A DNA stretch of 64,000 bases from Geomonas ferrireducens. GTDB taxonomy: Bacteria > Desulfobacterota > Desulfuromonadia > Geobacterales > Geobacteraceae. The translations under genes were made by a program, and so were the position numbers. The notes below the pieces were generated by a model. The model did not search any database, was not told where the DNA came from, and was given only the letters and a program-made list of their open reading frames with translations. The DNA lies in assembly GCF_004917065.1 (NCBI RefSeq), contig NZ_SSYA01000002.1, forward strand, positions 285,896-349,895, given 5' to 3'. Positions 60,589 through 64,000 of this stretch are shown here, piece by piece (position 1 is the stretch's first letter; every line of letters starts with the position of its first letter).

Positions 60589-62307
60589 ATGACCAAGAAG
60601 TGTCTGCCGCTCCTTTTTCTACCCCTGTTGATCAACGCCTGCGCCACCGAGCAAGCTTCGGTTCCGACTCCGCTTGCCGATCTAGGCGCCATCACAGCGC
60701 CGACTCCGCCCCCGGGTGGCGGGAAGACCATGTACCTGTTCGCTCTCGCGAGGTTGCGGGCGGCCGAAGGTGACCTGGACGCCGCGCAGGTCTTGCTGCG
60801 CGAGGGGATAGCGGCCGACCCGAACTCCGCATTCCTGCACCACACCGCGGCCCAGATCTACCTCCAGCAAAACCGTCCCGAGGATGCGCTTGTGGAATGC
60901 CAGGCGGCCATCGGCATCGATCCTTCGTCAGTGCCGGCACAGCTTCTTTGCGGCAACATCCTGATGACGCTTCAGCGCGAAAAAGAGGCGGTCCAGCACT
61001 ACAAGAAGGTGATCGAGCTCGACCCTTCCAAGGAAGACGTCTACCTGCACGTCGCCATCTACTACCTGAAGAACTTCGAATACGAGCAGGCCGTGGACAC
61101 GCTGAAGGCGCTGGTGAAGGCTTCGCCCGATTCGGCGCTTGGGTACTACTACCTTGCCAAGACCTACGAGCAGATGCGTCTGCCGAAGGAGGCGCTCGCC
61201 TATTACAAGAAGGCCATCGAGATAAAGCCGGACTTCGAGCAGGCCCTGATCGAGATGGGCATCTCCCAGGAGACCCAGGGGCTCATCCCTGACGCGATCG
61301 ATAGTTACAAGGACCTTCTTGAGATCAACCCTAACAACGCCAACGTGATCCAGCACCTCGTGCAGCTCTACATCCAGCAGAAGCGGCTCGACGAGGCCCT
61401 CGCCCTGTTGCAGCAAAAGGGTGGGCGTTCACTGGAGAATTCTCGCAAGATCGGGCTTTTGCTGCTCGAGCTTGAACGCTACGACGAGGCCATCAAGGTC
61501 TTCCAGGATATCCTCAAGGCCGAGCCGGACGCGCAGCAGGTCCGTTTCTATCTCGCCAGCGCCTTCGAGGAGAAAGAGGATGTAGATCAGGCCATCGAGC
61601 AGTTCCAGATGATCCCGCGGGACTCCGCCTATTACCTGGACTCTCTGGGGCACCTGGCCTACCTGTACAAGGAGAAGGGGCACCCGGAAAAGGGGGTAAC
61701 CCTGCTGCTGGAGGAAATCGCCAAGCAGCCTTCCCGCATCGAAGCGTACCTGCATCTGGCCGGCTTTTACGAGTCGATGGAGCAGTACCAGTTAGGCATC
61801 AACACCCTGAAGTCGATGGACGCGAAACTCCAGGCAGACCCGCGTGTCCTGTTCCGGTTGGGGATCATGTACGACAAGCTGGGACAAAAGGAACTCTCTG
61901 TCGACATGATGAAGAAGGTCATCGCGGCGACCCCGAACGACGCGCAGGCGCTCAATTACCTCGGGTACACCTATGCGGAGATGGGGGTGAACCTGGACGA
62001 GGCGCTCACCTACCTTAAAAAGGCGGTCGAACTGAAGCCGGACGACGGGTTCATTCTGGACAGCCTCGGGTGGACCTACTTCAAGCTCAAGCGCTACAAC
62101 GATGCGGTTACCCAGCTCGAGCGTGCGGTCGAGCTTTCCGACGGTGACGCCATCGTCATGGGGCACCTGGCCGACGCTTACTGCGCCGTCCGCGCCTACA
62201 AGAAAGCACTGCCGCTCTACAAGAAGCTGCAGAAGATGGAGCCGGAGCAAAGCGCCGAGCTCGCCGAGAAGATCAAACACTGCCGACAGGAAGCCGGCGA
62301 GAAATGA
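60589..62307 (+). CDS. TPR-repeat lipoprotein
   Basis: The 572-residue protein has a lipoprotein signal ending in LINAC and is almost wholly built of tetratricopeptide repeats, at least twelve, such as KEAVQHYKKVIELDPSKEDV, EALAYYKKAIEIKPDFEQAL and EALTYLKKAVELKPDDGFIL. These form a superhelix for protein binding on the periplasmic face of a membrane. It could organise an envelope complex or pilus or secretion machinery. I start at ATG 60589; the open frame extends upstream without a ribosome site. It overlaps the binding-protein gene by ATGA. Confidence 0.88.
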   Translation: MTKKCLPLLFLPLLINACATEQASVPTPLADLGAITAPTPPPGGGKTMYLFALARLRAAEGDLDAAQVLLREGIAADPNSAFLHHTAAQIYLQQNRPEDALVECQAAIGIDPSSVPAQLLCGNILMTLQREKEAVQHYKKVIELDPSKEDVYLHVAIYYLKNFEYEQAVDTLKALVKASPDSALGYYYLAKTYEQMRLPKEALAYYKKAIEIKPDFEQALIEMGISQETQGLIPDAIDSYKDLLEINPNNANVIQHLVQLYIQQKRLDEALALLQQKGGRSLENSRKIGLLLLELERYDEAIKVFQDILKAEPDAQQVRFYLASAFEEKEDVDQAIEQFQMIPRDSAYYLDSLGHLAYLYKEKGHPEKGVTLLLEEIAKQPSRIEAYLHLAGFYESMEQYQLGINTLKSMDAKLQADPRVLFRLGIMYDKLGQKELSVDMMKKVIAATPNDAQALNYLGYTYAEMGVNLDEALTYLKKAVELKPDDGFILDSLGWTYFKLKRYNDAVTQLERAVELSDGDAIVMGHLADAYCAVRAYKKALPLYKKLQKMEPEQSAELAEKIKHCRQEAGEK

Positions 62308-63896
62308 TCCCGCTGCGTCGTCTTCTCCTCCTCGTCCTTCTGACGCTGACCGCCTGCAGCCAGGGTGCGCCCGCGGACCGGGCCGGGAGCCGTGGACCCG
62401 GCGCCAATGGTTCCTCCTTTGTCACCGGGAGTATCGGGGAGCCTTCAACCCTCATCCCGACCCTCGCTACCGACACCTCGTCGAGCGACATCGCCGGGCT
62501 CGTCTACAACGGCCTGGTCCGTTACGACAAGAACCTTAAGCTCGAGGGGGACCTGGCTGAGTCCTGGGAAGTCTCCCAGGACGGCCTGCAGATCACCTTC
62601 CACCTGCGGCGCGGCGTAAAATGGCATGACGGCAAGGATTTCACCTCGCGCGACGTGCTCTACACCTACCGTGTCACCGTCGATCCCAAGACTCCGACCG
62701 CGTACGCCGAGGATTTCAAGCAGGTGCAGAGCGCGCAGGCCCCGGACGCCTACACCTTCAAGGTACGCTACGCGAAGCCTTTCGCACCGGCGCTCGCCTC
62801 CTGGGGGATGAACATCCTCCCCGCCCATCTGTTGGAAGGCAAGGACATCACCAAGAGTCCGCTCGCGCGCAGCCCGATCGGCACCGGCCCGTACATCTTC
62901 AAGGAATGGGTTCCGGGACAGCGCCTGATCCTCGAAGCGAATCCGAACTACTGGGAGGGGAAGCCTCGCCTTTCCCGCTACGTCTATCGCATCATCCCCG
63001 ACAGCTCCACCATGTACATGGAGCTTAAGGCCGGTGGCATCGACATGATGGGGCTTTCCCCGGTGCAGTACCAGCGCCAGACCAACACCAAGGAGTTCCT
63101 GGCGCGCTTCAACAAGTACCGCTATCCGGCCTCCGCCTACACCTACCTCGGTTACAACCTGCGCCTCCCCATGTTCCAGGATGCGAGGGTGCGCCGGGCG
63201 ATCACCTGCGCCATCAACAAGGAAGAGATCATCCACGGGGTGCTGCTCGGGATGGGGCAGATCGCCCACGGTCCCTACAAGCCCGGGACCTGGGCCTACA
63301 AGGCGAAGGTGGAAAACGACCCCGCGTACGATCCGGCGCGCGCCCAGGCCCTCTTGCGTGAGGCGGGATACGTCATGGGAGCGAACGGCATCCTGGCGAA
63401 GGACGGGAAGCCGCTCAGCTTCACCATCCTGACCAACCAGGGTAACGACCAGCGTCTTAAGGCGGCCCAGATCATCCAGATGCGGCTGAAGCGCGTCGGC
63501 ATCGACGTGAAGATCCGCGTGGTGGAATGGGCGTCGTTTCTCACCAACTTCATCGACAAGGGTAAGTTCGAGGCGGTGCTCCTCGGGTGGACCATCTCCC
63601 AGGACCCGGACCTCTTCGACGTCTGGCACTCCTCGAAGACCGGGCCCAAGGAACTCAACTTCATCAACTACAAGAACCCCGAGTTGGACCGGCTCATCGT
63701 GGAGGGTAGGGGGACCTTCGATATGGAGAAGCGGCGCGACTGCTACTACCGCATCCAGGAGATCCTTGCGAAGGACCAGCCCTACACCTTCCTGTACGTC
63801 CCGGACGCCCTGCCGGTGGTCTCCTCCAGGATAAAGGGGATCGAACCGGCGCCAGCGGGGATCATGCATAACTTCATCAAGTGGTACGTGGAATAG
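62304..63896 (+). CDS. Oligopeptide/dipeptide-type ABC substrate-binding lipoprotein
   Basis: The 530-residue protein has a lipoprotein signal ending in LTAC and the SBP_bac_5 pattern: EPSTLIPTLATDTSSSDIAGLVYNGLVRYD, RGVKWHDGKDFTSRDVLYTY, SPIGTGPYIFKEWVPGQRLILEANPNYWEGKP and MFQDARVRRAITCAINKEEII. It would capture peptides or similar ligands in the periplasm for an ABC importer whose permeases should lie past the right edge. Start overlaps the TPR gene by ATGA, so the two proteins are made together. Confidence 0.95.
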   Translation: MIPLRRLLLLVLLTLTACSQGAPADRAGSRGPGANGSSFVTGSIGEPSTLIPTLATDTSSSDIAGLVYNGLVRYDKNLKLEGDLAESWEVSQDGLQITFHLRRGVKWHDGKDFTSRDVLYTYRVTVDPKTPTAYAEDFKQVQSAQAPDAYTFKVRYAKPFAPALASWGMNILPAHLLEGKDITKSPLARSPIGTGPYIFKEWVPGQRLILEANPNYWEGKPRLSRYVYRIIPDSSTMYMELKAGGIDMMGLSPVQYQRQTNTKEFLARFNKYRYPASAYTYLGYNLRLPMFQDARVRRAITCAINKEEIIHGVLLGMGQIAHGPYKPGTWAYKAKVENDPAYDPARAQALLREAGYVMGANGILAKDGKPLSFTILTNQGNDQRLKAAQIIQMRLKRVGIDVKIRVVEWASFLTNFIDKGKFEAVLLGWTISQDPDLFDVWHSSKTGPKELNFINYKNPELDRLIVEGRGTFDMEKRRDCYYRIQEILAKDQPYTFLYVPDALPVVSSRIKGIEPAPAGIMHNFIKWYVE

Positions 63897-63976
63897 GTGA
63901 TTTAGGCGCCGTAGCGTCCCCGCCCCCGGAGGGGGAGGGACAGGGAGGGGGAACGCAGCGGCTCGATCAGGCTTGG

Positions 63977-64000
63977 CCCCCCCCCCCCCCCCCCCCCCCC
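63977..64000. other. C24 homopolymer at the right edge
   Basis: Twenty-four C fill the last bases. Such a run is not seen elsewhere and probably marks an assembly end or a sequencing artefact in a G/C-rich repeat, so bases here should not be trusted. Confidence 0.75.

Noticed and set aside
1..64000. CRISPR arrays, insertion sequences, prophage genes
   Set aside because: No regularly spaced repeats, transposase or integrase motifs, or phage structural genes were seen on either strand.

Overview
The window is GC-rich chromosomal DNA from a member of the Desulfuromonadota, most likely family Geobacteraceae. Evidence: a very short type IV pilin of the Geobacter PilA-N type (2379-2603) with a small secreted partner, two multiheme c-type cytochromes (23110-24981, 37270-37689), a DctPQM TRAP transporter under a sigma-54 two-component system, and an SSF-type sensor joined to a PP2C phosphatase. 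I saw no rRNA, tRNA, CRISPR array or insertion sequence. The right edge ends in a 24-base C run that looks like an assembly artefact.

Layout. 1-3336: end of an unidentified gene, a CoA-disulfide/persulfide reductase with rhodanese domain, a pilin-like pair and a nitroreductase. 3491-31215: an envelope and efflux block. It holds a TetR repressor with two matching 18-bp operators, an RND tripartite pump with two tiny membrane peptides, an outer-membrane factor plus YhiI/RbbA/YhhJ-type ABC exporter, a TAXI binding protein, an alpha/beta hydrolase, MlaA, small secreted proteins, a nonaheme-or-more cytochrome, an outer-membrane factor plus MacA/MacB operon, and a MATE exporter. 31402-37191: sulfur assimilation (cysH, cysD, cysN) behind a Cys-containing leader ORF, then divergent yeiH and a LysR regulator, then a self-contained 20-codon mini-gene with its own promoter and terminator. 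37270-40629: a small diheme cytochrome, small membrane proteins, an XRE-receiver fusion regulator and a Tat-exported M15-like peptidase. 40665-49621: NhaD antiporter, the dctPQM operon with a clear sigma-54 promoter and paired activator sites, and the DctD/DctB-type regulator and kinase. 49821-54435: UbiD decarboxylase, TlyA, HIT protein, DUF4124 protein and Lgt. 54439-60372: a minus-strand cluster encoding an RsbW-like kinase, a STAS antagonist, an SSF-GAF-PP2C membrane phosphatase, a small membrane subunit and an APH/AAA kinase-like protein. 60461-63896: a TPR lipoprotein behind a promoter-proximal terminator hairpin and an oligopeptide-binding lipoprotein.

How they work together. About 28 kb is devoted to envelope export and lipid or solute traffic, with three complete or near-complete tripartite systems, so stress or xenobiotic export is a main theme. 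The dct region is a textbook sense-and-import unit for carboxylates. The strongest candidate for an under-described system is the 54.4-60.4 kb cluster: a transporter-like sensor whose output is a PP2C phosphatase, encoded just upstream of the STAS and anti-sigma-type proteins expected to form a partner switch, with no sigma factor beside it. Other items of interest are the 20-codon mini-gene, the Cys-codon leader in front of cysH, the CX8CH heme-like motif, the second pilin pair and the G10 tract at the start of the YhiI-like gene.
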